Positions 24,295-33,164 of a stretch of 64,000 bases of DNA are shown one piece after another (positions within the stretch are counted from its first letter, which is position 1; every line of letters starts with the position of its first letter). The notes beneath the pieces are model-generated. The model did no database searches, was not told where the DNA came from, and saw only the letters and a program-made list of their open reading frames with translations. The stretch comes from Desulfobacterales bacterium. GTDB taxonomy: Bacteria > Desulfobacterota > Desulfobacteria > Desulfobacterales > JALSRD01. The position numbers were made by a program, and so were the translations under genes. The stretch lies in contig JALSRD010000036.1 in the NCBI GenBank assembly GCA_026984935.1, positions 1 through 64,000 on the forward strand, read 5' to 3'.

Positions 24295-25066
24295 GGATGA
24301 GGTCCCCGCGGCCGCGCGCGGCCAGTAGCTGGGCGATGTGCAGCACGTGCAGCGCAAGACCGCGGCGCCGGGCCATGCCCGCGATATGCATCAGGCAGCC
24401 GATATCACATCCCACCACGGCTTCGGCGCCGGTTGCAGCGATGTTGTCCAGCTTGTCGGCCAGCATGGCCGATGAAATTTCGGGGTACCTGACGGCAAAA
24501 GCCCCGCCGAACCCGCAGCAGCGCTGAGAATCCCGCATCTCGACGCGCACCGTGCCCCGGACGTGGTCTATCAGCTGGCGCGGCTGCCGCGAAATCCCCA
24601 GCCCGTACAGCAGGTGGCAGCTGTCCAGGTAGGTGAGGCGCAGCGTGCAGCGTGCGCCCAGCGCTTTTACGCCCAGGATGTCCACCAGGTATTCGCTGAG
24701 TTCGAAGGTCCTTTCCGCCAGGCGGCGGCTGCGCGCCAGCCAGGAGGGGCTGTCGGCGAAAAGCAGCCGATAGTGATGGCGCACCATTTGCACGCAGGAC
24801 CCCGACGGGCAGACCACGGCGTCCGCATTTTCGAAAACGCGCACGAAATGCTGCGCCGCCCTGCGGGCCTGCCGGCGGTAGCCGCTGTTGTAGGCCGGCT
24901 GCCCGCAGCAGGTCTGGCCCGGCGGACAGTCCAAAGGAATGCCCAGGCGTTTGAAGACGGTCACGACGCCGGCGGCCACACCGGGATGGAAGGCATCCAC
25001 CAGACAGGGGACGAAGAAGCTCACCGGGTGCCGGGCTTTCGGCAGTTTTGCGTGCGCGCCGGTCAT
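24287..25066 (-). CDS. lutA: LutA-like CCG-domain Fe-S protein of lactate utilisation
   Basis: 259 residues. Two cysteine-rich CCG domains, as in LutA/YkgE and heterodisulfide reductase HdrB: CCGQPAYNSGY near residue 53 and CCGFGGAFAVRYPEIS near residue 182. Each has a preceding lone Cys (FVPCLVDAF, YLDSCHLLYG). First gene of the lutABC-methyltransferase operon. It diverges from bamB across a 241-base gap that holds the bam promoter and operator. A perfect TATAAT lies on the minus strand within that operator, so lut expression may be linked to the same regulator. No clear Shine-Dalgarno site precedes its ATG. Confidence 0.87.
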   Translation of the reverse strand: MTGAHAKLPKARHPVSFFVPCLVDAFHPGVAAGVVTVFKRLGIPLDCPPGQTCCGQPAYNSGYRRQARRAAQHFVRVFENADAVVCPSGSCVQMVRHHYRLLFADSPSWLARSRRLAERTFELSEYLVDILGVKALGARCTLRLTYLDSCHLLYGLGISRQPRQLIDHVRGTVRVEMRDSQRCCGFGGAFAVRYPEISSAMLADKLDNIAATGAEAVVGCDIGCLMHIAGMARRRGLALHVLHIAQLLAARGRGDLIHG

Positions 25067-25133
25067 TTGAAATCTGCAGCACCGTCGGCGGGGTCGGTGG
25101 GTCGTGCGCCGCCGGACAGCATGGTTTTTTTTC

Positions 25134-25161
25134 TTGACAAGAGGGCGCCTTCGGATTTAAT
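25134..25161 (+). promoter_or_regulatory. Promoter of the bam operon
   Basis: TTGACA at 25134-25139, a 16-base spacer, then TTTAAT at 25156-25161. The palindromic operator begins three bases downstream, so it would cover the transcription start. The leader to the bamB ATG is about 140 bases. Confidence 0.7.
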
Positions 25162-25163
25162 AG

Positions 25164-25185
25164 TTACATTATAGCTAAAATGTAA
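25164..25185. promoter_or_regulatory. 22-bp palindromic operator, copy 2 (bam operon)
   Basis: An inverted repeat of the same design as at 10315-10336: outer arms TTACAT and ATGTAA, centre AGCT, one mismatched pair (20 of 22 positions symmetric). Sixteen consecutive bases (AGTTACATTATAGCTA) are identical between the copies. It sits at the start site of the bam promoter and within the divergent bam/lut intergenic region. Confidence 0.78.
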
Positions 25186-25307
25186 CCAAATTGATATTTG
25201 TCAAAGGGAAACCAGACCGTTACCCTGATTTCGATCCGCTGTAAAGTTTTTTAATCACCGCTTTCAGACCTTTGGGATTTCAGGGAAGATATGAGAAGGG
25301 GTAAAAG

Positions 25308-27335
25308 ATGAGGTACGCCGAAACTGGGTTTAATTTGGAAATCGATCTGACCCGGGGAAACATCGAAAAAGTCGCCACCGACCCCAAGGACACCGCCATG
25401 CATCTGGGGGGGCTGGGCACCAACGCCAAGATCCTGTGGGACCGTGTTCCCCCGGAGGTGGATCCCTTTTCTCCGGAAAACCTGCTGATCTTCAGCACCG
25501 GGCTGTTGTGCGGCACGCCGGCCACGGGCTGCAACCGCACCATCGTTGCCACCATTTCCCCCCAGACGCAGCTGCTGGCGTATTCGATGATGGGCGGCTT
25601 CCTGGCCCCGGAGTTGAAATACGCCGGCTATGACAAGGTGATCTTCCGCGGCAAGTCGCCGGGCCTGGTTTATCTGTGGATCCACGATGACAAGGTGGAG
25701 ATCCGGGACGCTGCACACCTGCAGGGGATGGGGACGTTGGAGACCGCCGAACGGATTCGCGAGGAGCTGGGAGAGCCCAAAGCCCAGGTGGCGGCCATCG
25801 GCCTGGCGGGGGAAAAGCGGGTCTATTACGCTTCCATCGAACACGGCCGGTCCAGCGCCAGCCGGGGCGGAATCGGCGCCGTGATGGGGGACAAGGGCCT
25901 GAAGGCCATCGCCGTGCGCGGCACCAAAGATGTCAACATCGCCAGTCCCGAAAGGTACTTCGAGCTTTGCAACGAAGTGCTGAAATACATCCAGCACCGC
26001 GCGGAAAACCCCATCAAGGGCGTTCCCCCCATTCTGGCCGGGATCGGGTCGCCGCAGGAGATGGCCATCCATGACGAAAAGTGGCACACCACCAGTTTCG
26101 CCTGGGGCAATGCGCGCCACCGCAGAAAGGACTTCTGGACCAAAGAAATCGCCAGGCAGTGGCGCGAGACCCAGGAAAAGGCGGTGGAGCGGCTGATCAG
26201 CTGCTACAACTGCCCCATGAAATGCGGGGCGATCATCAGCTACCCGGCGCTGGGGGTTTCCAAGTACATGATGAAATGCTACTCGAAGCTCACCTACGTC
26301 ATGGGGGCCATGGCGGACGACCTGGAGTTCGGTTTCAAGATCGCCGGCCTGGCCCAGGAGTACGGCGTGGACGGGTACACCGCACCGCAGGTCATGGCTT
26401 TCGCCGTCGAACTGTACGAGGCCGGTATCCTGACGGACAAAGAATTGCCGGGGTTTCCGGCCGACAACCAAGAGCGTTTTTTCTGGCTGCTGGAAAAAAT
26501 CGTCCGGCGGGAGGGCATCGGCGAGGTGCTGGCCAAGGGCACCTACTGGGCGGCACGCGAAATCGGCAACGGAGCGGAAGCCTACGACCGCAACACGATC
26601 AAGAAACATGAGCAGATCCCCATCAAGCTGGGCATGCTCAACCCGGTCTACTTCCTGATGTATTCCACCGGTGCGAAGATCAACATCACCCAGATCGAGG
26701 GCCAGATGCCCCAGGTGCCTTTTGCCACGCGCGAGGAGCGCGAAGAATTCGTGAAAGACTGGATCCAGGCGCCCAATGAAAAGATCAAGGAATTTTTCGT
26801 CAACTGGGAGCTGCGCGGCGAAAATTCGTTTCCCTATTACCCGACGCCTGAAATGACCTGTGAAATCGTCGAGTGGCAGGAAACCATGCACTACATCGAT
26901 GACGCCGTCGGGCTGTGTGCGGGGCTGTCTTCCTTTCCCATAAAACCCCCCTACCACATCCACAATATACCGCAATTCATCGCCGCGGCGACGGGGATGG
27001 AGATGGACGAAGATAAGCTGTGGGAGATCACCCGCCGGAACCGCACGCTGATCCGGGCTATCAATGCCAGAAGGGGCCTGCGTCGCAAAGACGAAAAGCC
27101 CCCCCAAGACCATTGGAAGAAACGCTTTCCCGAATTGGAGGCCAAGCTGCTGGACAGCTACTACCGGTTCAAGGGCTGGAACGAAGAGGGGATCCCCACC
27201 AGAGAGACGCTGGCAAAGCTGGGCCTGGATTACGTGGGTGCGGATTTGATGGAAAGGGGCATCCTGGCGGACGGCGAGGATGCGGCATCCGCCGAGGCAC
27301 CGGCGGAAGCTCCGGCGCAAAAAGAGACGAATTGA
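25308..27335 (+). CDS. bamB: Class II benzoyl-CoA reductase, tungsten active-site subunit
   Basis: 675 residues, aldehyde:ferredoxin oxidoreductase family. The [4Fe-4S] ligands Cys299, Cys302 and Cys306 (CYNCPMKC) and a fourth, Cys537 (GLCAGLSSF), are in the family positions. The N-terminal domain carries the pterin-binding segments (HLGGLGTN, MMGGFLAPELKYAGYDK). Family knowledge: BamB binds a tungsten-bis-pyranopterin and reduces benzoyl-CoA to cyclohexa-1,5-diene-1-carboxyl-CoA without ATP hydrolysis. Next-gene content (bamC-F) identifies it over other AOR-family enzymes. A short alanine/glutamate-rich tail ends the protein. First gene of the large operon. Confidence 0.95.
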   Translation: MRYAETGFNLEIDLTRGNIEKVATDPKDTAMHLGGLGTNAKILWDRVPPEVDPFSPENLLIFSTGLLCGTPATGCNRTIVATISPQTQLLAYSMMGGFLAPELKYAGYDKVIFRGKSPGLVYLWIHDDKVEIRDAAHLQGMGTLETAERIREELGEPKAQVAAIGLAGEKRVYYASIEHGRSSASRGGIGAVMGDKGLKAIAVRGTKDVNIASPERYFELCNEVLKYIQHRAENPIKGVPPILAGIGSPQEMAIHDEKWHTTSFAWGNARHRRKDFWTKEIARQWRETQEKAVERLISCYNCPMKCGAIISYPALGVSKYMMKCYSKLTYVMGAMADDLEFGFKIAGLAQEYGVDGYTAPQVMAFAVELYEAGILTDKELPGFPADNQERFFWLLEKIVRREGIGEVLAKGTYWAAREIGNGAEAYDRNTIKKHEQIPIKLGMLNPVYFLMYSTGAKINITQIEGQMPQVPFATREEREEFVKDWIQAPNEKIKEFFVNWELRGENSFPYYPTPEMTCEIVEWQETMHYIDDAVGLCAGLSSFPIKPPYHIHNIPQFIAAATGMEMDEDKLWEITRRNRTLIRAINARRGLRRKDEKPPQDHWKKRFPELEAKLLDSYYRFKGWNEEGIPTRETLAKLGLDYVGADLMERGILADGEDAASAEAPAEAPAQKETN

Positions 27336-27351
27336 GCGGAGGGTGCAAACC

Positions 27352-27897
27352 GTGACGGATGAGAAGAAAAAGAAGATCATCAAAACGATCCGCATCGATG
27401 TGGACAAATGCAATGGCTGCCGGGCATGTGAGGTCATCTGTTCCGCCTTTCACGCAGAGCCGAAGTACAGCAGCAACAACCCGGCGCGGTCCCGGATCCG
27501 TGTGATCCATGAACCCCTGAGGGACATCTATATCCCCGTTTACGCGGGGGAGTACACGGTGGCCGAATGTGCCGGACGCGACAAATACACCATCGACGGC
27601 AAAGAATACGATGAGTGCGCCTTCTGCCGGGCTTCCTGTCCGTCACGGGTGGAGTTCAAGGAACCTGATTCCGGCCTGCCCCTGAAATGCGACATGTGCG
27701 AGGGCGAGGAGGAGCCCCTGTGTGTGCGCTGGTGCCTCGCCGACGCCCTGATCTACGAGGAGCGCGAGGAAGAGGTCGCGGAAGAAGACGTGTTGACGGA
27801 GCAGGAGGACCTGGAGCTCGGCCTGGAGTCACTGGCCAAAAAATACGGGCTCAAGCAGATCATAGACACCGTGGCCCGGATGTCAAAAGAAGACTGA
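27352..27897 (+). CDS. bamC: Benzoyl-CoA reductase electron-transfer subunit, ferredoxin-like
   Basis: 181 residues from GTG 27352, with GGAGGG eight bases upstream. The frame is open earlier, inside bamB, but without a signal. Several [4Fe-4S] motifs: Cys20, 23, 26 and 30 (CNGCRACEVIC), CAFCRASCP and CDMCEGEEEPLCVRWC. It forms a complex with BamB and carries electrons to its cluster, as in the Geobacter Bam complex. The C-terminal third is highly acidic and helical. The gap to bamB is only 16 bases. Confidence 0.92.
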   Translation: MTDEKKKKIIKTIRIDVDKCNGCRACEVICSAFHAEPKYSSNNPARSRIRVIHEPLRDIYIPVYAGEYTVAECAGRDKYTIDGKEYDECAFCRASCPSRVEFKEPDSGLPLKCDMCEGEEEPLCVRWCLADALIYEEREEEVAEEDVLTEQEDLELGLESLAKKYGLKQIIDTVARMSKED

Positions 27898-27934
27898 AAA
27901 ATTCAAGCGCCATGCAAGAGGATCGATAGATATC

Positions 27935-29086
27935 GTGGAAACCGTAGCCCCTTTCAAAGAAGTCGTCGATGAAATCAAGGATGCCGGCGGAGACCCTTTT
28001 AAACTGTGCTTTCAATGCGGATTGTGTGATGTGGTCTGCCCATGGAACCGGGTCAGGCCCTTCAGCATGCGCAAGATCATCCGCCAGGCCGCCTTCGGCC
28101 TGACCGAGATCGACGGCGAGGATATCTGGCGCTGCACCACCTGCGGCAACTGCGTCAGCCAGTGCCCGCGGGGCGTCGACCAGATCCAACTGGGAGTCTC
28201 CATACGGCGGGTGGCAACGGAATATGAAGTTTTCCCGGCTTCGGTGCGTTCCGCCCGCAGTGCGCGGGCCAGCATCATTTCCGAGGGTAACCCGCTGCAG
28301 GGAGAACGCGGCAAACGTGCGGACTGGGCCAAGGATCTGCCCGTGAAAACCTTTGCCGAGGGCATGGAGGTCTTATATTTCGTCGGATGCTACCTCAGCT
28401 ATGACCCCAGGATGAAGAAAGTGGCCGTCGCCACGGTCGACATCCTCAACCGGGCGGGGGTCGATTTCGGCATACTGGGCGCCTCCGAAAGCTGCTGCGG
28501 CGAAAGCATCCGCAAGACCGGCAGTGAGGAGGTCTTCAGAAGGCTGGCCAAAGACAACATCAAGACCTTTATCGACCACGGTGTGAAGAAGATCGTCGTG
28601 TCATCGCCGCACTGCTACCACACCTTCAAAAACGAATACCCCGAATTCATGGTGAATTTCGAGGTGGTGCATTTTGCCCAATATCTATATGAACTGGTTC
28701 AGGCGGGCCGCCTCGCGCTGACCGGCGAATATGCCGGCAGGGTCGCCTATCACGACCCCTGTTACCTGGGCCGGCACAACGGCGTCTACGACGAACCGCG
28801 CGCGGTGCTGCAGATGATACCGGGCCTGGAGCTGATCGAGATGACGGATGCCCGCAAAAACAGCCTCTGCTGCGGCGGGGGCGGCGGCAGGATCTGGATG
28901 GACACCCCCAAACAGGAGCGGTTTTCCGATCTGAGGCTGAAACAGGCCAGAGAAGCCGGCGCGCAGGTGCTGGCGACCTGCTGTCCGTATTGCATCACCA
29001 ATTTCGAGGAAAGCCGGCTGAATTTGGAGTATGATGAAGTCCTGGAGGTCAGGGACATTACCGAAATCGTCCGGGAAGTGATCTAG
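27935..29086 (+). CDS. bamD: Bam complex heterodisulfide-reductase-like subunit (CCG domains)
   Basis: 383 residues, GTG start after AGAGGA. Two N-terminal [4Fe-4S] motifs (Cys25, 28, 31, 35 and Cys67, 70, 73, 77) are followed by two CCG domains: FVGCYLSYDPR with ESCCGESIRKTG, and HDPCYLGRHN with SLCCGGGGGRIW. The layout equals HdrD/HdrB-type fusions. Within the Bam complex it is proposed to link the HdrA-like BamE to the reductase. Confidence 0.92.
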   Translation: METVAPFKEVVDEIKDAGGDPFKLCFQCGLCDVVCPWNRVRPFSMRKIIRQAAFGLTEIDGEDIWRCTTCGNCVSQCPRGVDQIQLGVSIRRVATEYEVFPASVRSARSARASIISEGNPLQGERGKRADWAKDLPVKTFAEGMEVLYFVGCYLSYDPRMKKVAVATVDILNRAGVDFGILGASESCCGESIRKTGSEEVFRRLAKDNIKTFIDHGVKKIVVSSPHCYHTFKNEYPEFMVNFEVVHFAQYLYELVQAGRLALTGEYAGRVAYHDPCYLGRHNGVYDEPRAVLQMIPGLELIEMTDARKNSLCCGGGGGRIWMDTPKQERFSDLRLKQAREAGAQVLATCCPYCITNFEESRLNLEYDEVLEVRDITEIVREVI

Positions 29087-29117
29087 CGGCTTAAAAAACG
29101 GATTGAGGAATAGAGAA

Positions 29118-32100
29118 GTGGAAAAAGAACAGATCAAGGGACTTTGCGAAAGTTCTGGGAGCCGAAATTTTGGCGACGTACTGGTGGTCGGGGGAGGGGT
29201 TTCCGGTATTCAGGCCTCCCTGGACCTGGCCACGGCCGGTTTCAAGGTTTACCTGGTGGAGCAATCGCCGGCCATCGGCGGCCACATGGCCCAGCTGGAC
29301 AAGACCTTCCCGACCAACGACTGCTCCATGTGAATTCTGTCTCCCAAACTGGTCGAGGTCGGCCGGCATCCGAACATAGAGGTCCTGACGTACACCGAAG
29401 TTGAAAGCCTGTCGGGCCAGGCGGGGAATTTCACCGTTCAGCTGGTGAAAAAGCCCCGGTACATTATCGAAGACCGCTGCACCGGGTGCACGACCTGTGT
29501 CGAGTACTGCCCGGTCGAGTACCCGGACCCGTACAATCAGGAAATATCGCAGAACAAGGCGGTCCACATTTACTTTTCGCAGGCCATCCCCCTGGTCACC
29601 TATATCGATGCGAGCTGCCTTTTTCTCAAGGAAAAGAAATGCCTGATCTGCGAAGGCGTATGCAAGAACAAGGCCATCGATTTCAGCCAGACGGAACAGA
29701 CCGTCGCGGTCAATGTGGGGGCCGTCATCCTGGCGCTGGGCTATGCGCCGTTCGACCCGCGGGTGCGGGATGAATACGGCTACGGCCGGATACAAAACGT
29801 GGTTACCAGCATGGACTTCGAACGCCTGCTGTGTTCCACCGGTCCGTACGAAGGCCGGATCCTGCGCGCATCCGACAAAAAGCACCCCCGCCGGATCGCC
29901 TGGATCCAGTGCGTCGGCTCCCGCCGGGTCACCCCCGGCGACAACAGCTACTGTTCGGCCGTGTGCTGCACCTACACCCAGAAGCAGGTGATTTTGGCCA
30001 AAGAGCATGACGCCGAGGCCCAGTGCACCGTATTCCACAACGACATCCGCTCCCACGGCAAGGATTTCGAACGCTATTACCAGCGAACCGCACAGCTTCC
30101 CGGCGTCCGCTTCATCCGCAGCTACGTCTCCATCGCCGGTGAGGACCCCCAAACCGGGAACGTGACCGTAAGATATGCCACCGACGACGGCGTGAAGGAG
30201 GAGGAATTCGACATGGTGGTGTTGTCCGTCGGATTGAACCCTCCGGCGGATTATGGACAGCTGGCGCACAAGTTCGGCATCACGCTCGATGAACACGGGT
30301 TCTGCGAGGCGGATTCCGCCAATCCCATGCAAACCAGCCGTGCCGGAATTTTCGTAAGCGGCGGTTTCCAGGGGCCCATCGACATCCCCGAGTCGGTTTT
30401 CAGTGCCAGCGGCGCCGGTGCCCAGTGCGCCCAACTGCTGGACCACCGGAGGGGGAAACTGACCACCGAAAGGCAGTATCCGCCGGAGAAGGACGTTTCC
30501 GGCGAAGAACCACGCATCGGTGTTTTCGTGTGCCACTGCGGGGCGAATATCGGCAGGATCGTGGATGTGCCGGCCGTCGTCGAATATGTCCGCAGCCTGC
30601 CGCATGTGGTCTACGCCCAGGAACAGCTGTTCTCGTGCGCCACCAATTCCGCCGATGAAATCACGGAGCTGACCAGGGAAAAAGGGCTCAACCGGGTGGT
30701 CGTGGCGGCCTGCAGCCCACGGACGCTGGAGCCGCTGTTCCGCGACACGCTGCGCGAAGCGGGCATCAACCAGTACTACTGCGACATGGCCAATATCCGG
30801 GAGCACTGCTCCTGGGTGCATGCCAAGCAGAAGGACGAGGCCACGCAAAAGGCACGCGACATCATCCGCATGTCGGTGGCGCGCGCCTGCCATCTGGAGC
30901 CGTTGCAGGAATTCGAACTGCCCGTCAACAAGGCGGCGCTGGTGGTGGGCGGCGGTATCGCCGGTATGACCTGCGCCCTGTCAATCGCCAACCAGGGCCA
31001 CGCGGTCTGTTTGGTCGAAAAAGAGGCCGATCTCGGCGGAACCGCGCGCCGGCTGCACTACACCCTGGAAGGGCTGGATGTCCAGGCCTACCTGCAAGAC
31101 CTCATCGAGCGGGTCTACCGGCATCCCCTGATCCAGGTGAGCCACGCGGCAACCATCACCGCGGCGACCGGCTATGCCGGCAATTTCGTCACCCGGGTGA
31201 AGACCGAAGGCCGGATCAGAGAGGTCAAGCACGGCGCCGTCGTGCTGGCCGTGGGTGCCGATGAATACCGTCCCGGCGAATACCTCTACGGGCAGGACGA
31301 CCGCGTGCTGACCCAGCTGGAGCTTGAGGAGCGCATCAGCAGGGAAGAAGAGGCGCTGATGCGCGCCCGCACGCTGGTGATGATCCAGTGTGTCGGCTGC
31401 CGCAATGAGGATCGCAATTACTGCAGCCGGGTGTGCTGCAGCCATGCCGTGAAAAACGCCCTGAAGCTGAAGGATTTGCGGCCGGAGATGGACATCAGCA
31501 TTCTCTTCCGCGACATGCGCATGTATGGCCTGCGCGAGGACTACTATCGTGAGGCGGCGGAAAGGGAAGTCAAGTTCATCCGCTGGCAGCCCGCGGACCC
31601 GCCGCAGGTGGAAGCCATCGCCCGGCGCGGCAAATCGATTCTGCAGGTCACCGTGGCCGATCCCATTTTAGGGCAGCGGCTGGAAATCGACACCGATGTG
31701 CTGGCTTTGTCCGCCGCCGTGATCCCTTCCGCCGGCAGCCGGGAAATCGCGCAGCTGTTCCGCGTGCCGCTGGATGCAGACAGCTTTTTCAAGGAGGCGC
31801 ATGTCAAGCTGAGACCTGTGGAGTTTGCCACCGAAGGCGTCTTTCTGTGCGGTACGGCGCACTATCCCAAGCATATACCGGAAGTCATCAACCAGGCTTA
31901 TGGTGCGGCCGGACGGGTGCTGACGCTGCTTTCCCATGACAAGATCATCGCCTCCGGCTCGGTCTGCGAGGTGGATGAGAAGAAGTGCATCGCCTGCGGC
32001 GCATGTGTCGCGGCCTGTGCCTATGGCGTCATCGAATTGCGTGCGACGCGCAAGGGGGAAAAGGCTGTTGTCAACCCGGTGATCTGCAAAGGCGACGGCC

Positions 32101-32198
32101 TGTGCAACGCCCTGTGCCCCACCGGGGCGATTTCGCTGAAGCACTTCACCGATGAGGAGCTTTTGAGCCAGATCGATGCAGCCGTTGATGAGGTTTAG
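29118..32198 (+). CDS. bamE: Bam complex HdrA-like flavoprotein, selenoprotein (UGA read at 29331)
   Basis: 1026 residues if TGA 29331-29333 is read as selenocysteine (residue 72). Start GTG 29118 follows GAGGAA. The stop interrupts the conserved HdrA segment NDCSM-U-ILSPKLVEVG, where relatives carry Cys or Sec, and the frame then runs on for 955 codons. Domains: first FAD site (about 15-50); [4Fe-4S] motif from Cys121; HdrA CHCG motif (472-475); second FAD site VVGGGIAGMTCA (about 608-619); and a two-cluster ferredoxin (about 957-1001). It is in effect a fused double HdrA. In HdrA proteins the flavin bifurcates electrons, and here it is thought to drive low-potential benzoyl-CoA reduction. 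A naive annotation would split this gene at 29333. Confidence 0.92.
29349..29366 (+). promoter_or_regulatory. SECIS-like hairpin in bamE
   Basis: CTGGTC (29349-29354), loop GAGGTC, GGCCGG (29361-29366): a six-pair stem counting G-U pairs. The loop starts 22 bases after the UGA, inside the usual bacterial range. It resembles the AGGUCU loop recognised by SelB in E. coli fdhF. Confidence 0.65.
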
Positions 32199-32282
32199 CC
32201 GCGTGTTGAATGCTCGCAACAAGTTCCGGCAGCCTTATATTGATTAAACAGACCGCGATGACTGAAAAAGAGGTGAGCTTAA

Positions 32283-33128
32283 ATGAGCGGTAGTCTCGAA
32301 TTTAGACCGAAAATACTGGGTTTCGTGTGCCACTGGTGAGGATACGGCGCTGCTGACCTGGCTGGAGTTTCCAGACTGCAATATACCACTGAAATGAGGC
32401 TGGTGCGCGTCATGTGTTCCGGCAGGGTCGACCTGGAGTTCGTGCTGCGGGCTTTTGCCAACGGCATGGACGGGGTGTTTATCGTCGGCTGCCGCTTAAA
32501 TGAATGCAACTACATCACCCACGGAAACTACAACGCCCTGAACATGGTGTCGTTGTGCCGCCGGATCATGGCGCATGCCGGGGTGAACCCGGACCGCCTG
32601 GGGATCCGGTTCATGTCCGCCGCCGACGGCATTCTTTTCGCCGATGCCAACGATGAATTCGTCCGTCAAATAAAGGCGCTGGGGCCGCTGGGCCAAAGCG
32701 AGGGAATCGACACGCAAGATCTGAAGGCCGGTCTGGAAAAGGCCAGAAAACTGATCCCCTACATCAAGGTCATGAAAAGGGAAAAGCTGGCGCTGCACCT
32801 AGACAGCGAGGAAGCCTACCAAGAGCTCTACAGCCGTGAAGAGGTTGACAGCCTGCTGGATGAACCCGTATCGTACTACATCGACCCGGGCAAGTGCCGG
32901 GCCTGCATGATCTGCGCCCGAAGGTGTCCGGTGGAGGCCATTTCCGGCGGCAAGAACCGCATTCACGTCATCGACCAGGAGAAGTGCATCAAATGCGGCA
33001 CCTGTTTTACGGCCTGCCCCGATCGCTTCGAAGCCGTCGAAAAGATCTCCGGCGCTTCCGTTCCACCGCCTGTTCCCGAAGAGGAAAGGCAGATCAAGAG
33101 AAAGCGCCGGCAGGTGCCGGCCGGCTGA
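32283..33128 (+). CDS. bamF: Bam complex MvhD-like subunit, selenoprotein (UGA read at 32337)
   Basis: 281 residues if TGA 32337-32339 is read as selenocysteine (residue 19). ATG 32283 has AGGTGA six bases upstream. The in-frame stop lies in VCHW-U-GYGAADLAG, matching the [2Fe-2S] motif CxxC of MvhD/VhuD hydrogenase delta subunits, with Sec in place of the second Cys. The rest of the domain (MCSGRVDLEFVL, VGCRLNECNY) follows. The C-terminus carries two [4Fe-4S] motifs (CRACMICARRCP, CIKCGTCFTACP). It would pass electrons into BamE. The shorter frame beginning at ATG 32394 lacks the cofactor site. Confidence 0.92.
32362..32374 (+). promoter_or_regulatory. SECIS-like hairpin in bamF
   Basis: CTGG (32362-32365), loop AGTTT, CCAG (32371-32374), with a possible fifth A-U pair. 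The loop begins 27 bases after the UGA. A second CTGG at 32358-32361 offers an alternative register. The stem is shorter and the loop less typical than in bamE. Confidence 0.5.
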
Positions 33129-33164
33129 CCCACCGGTTTTGCACCTGAAGCGGGCAGCGGTCAA

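Noticed and set aside
25251-27437. Minus-strand open frame of 728 codons across bamB
   Set aside because: It is the antisense of the recognised bamB gene and is produced by high GC content. It has no ribosome-binding site.
29331-29333. Stop codon splitting the HdrA-like gene into 76- and 917-codon frames, as in a pseudogene
   Set aside because: The stop is a UGA at a conserved Cys/Sec site, the frame continues without shift, and a SECIS-like hairpin follows. Selenocysteine is the better explanation.
32337-32339. Stop codon making bamF appear to start at ATG 32394
   Set aside because: The upstream codons encode the conserved CHW-U-GYGAAD cofactor motif and carry a good ribosome-binding site, so the gene starts at 32283 with an internal Sec.
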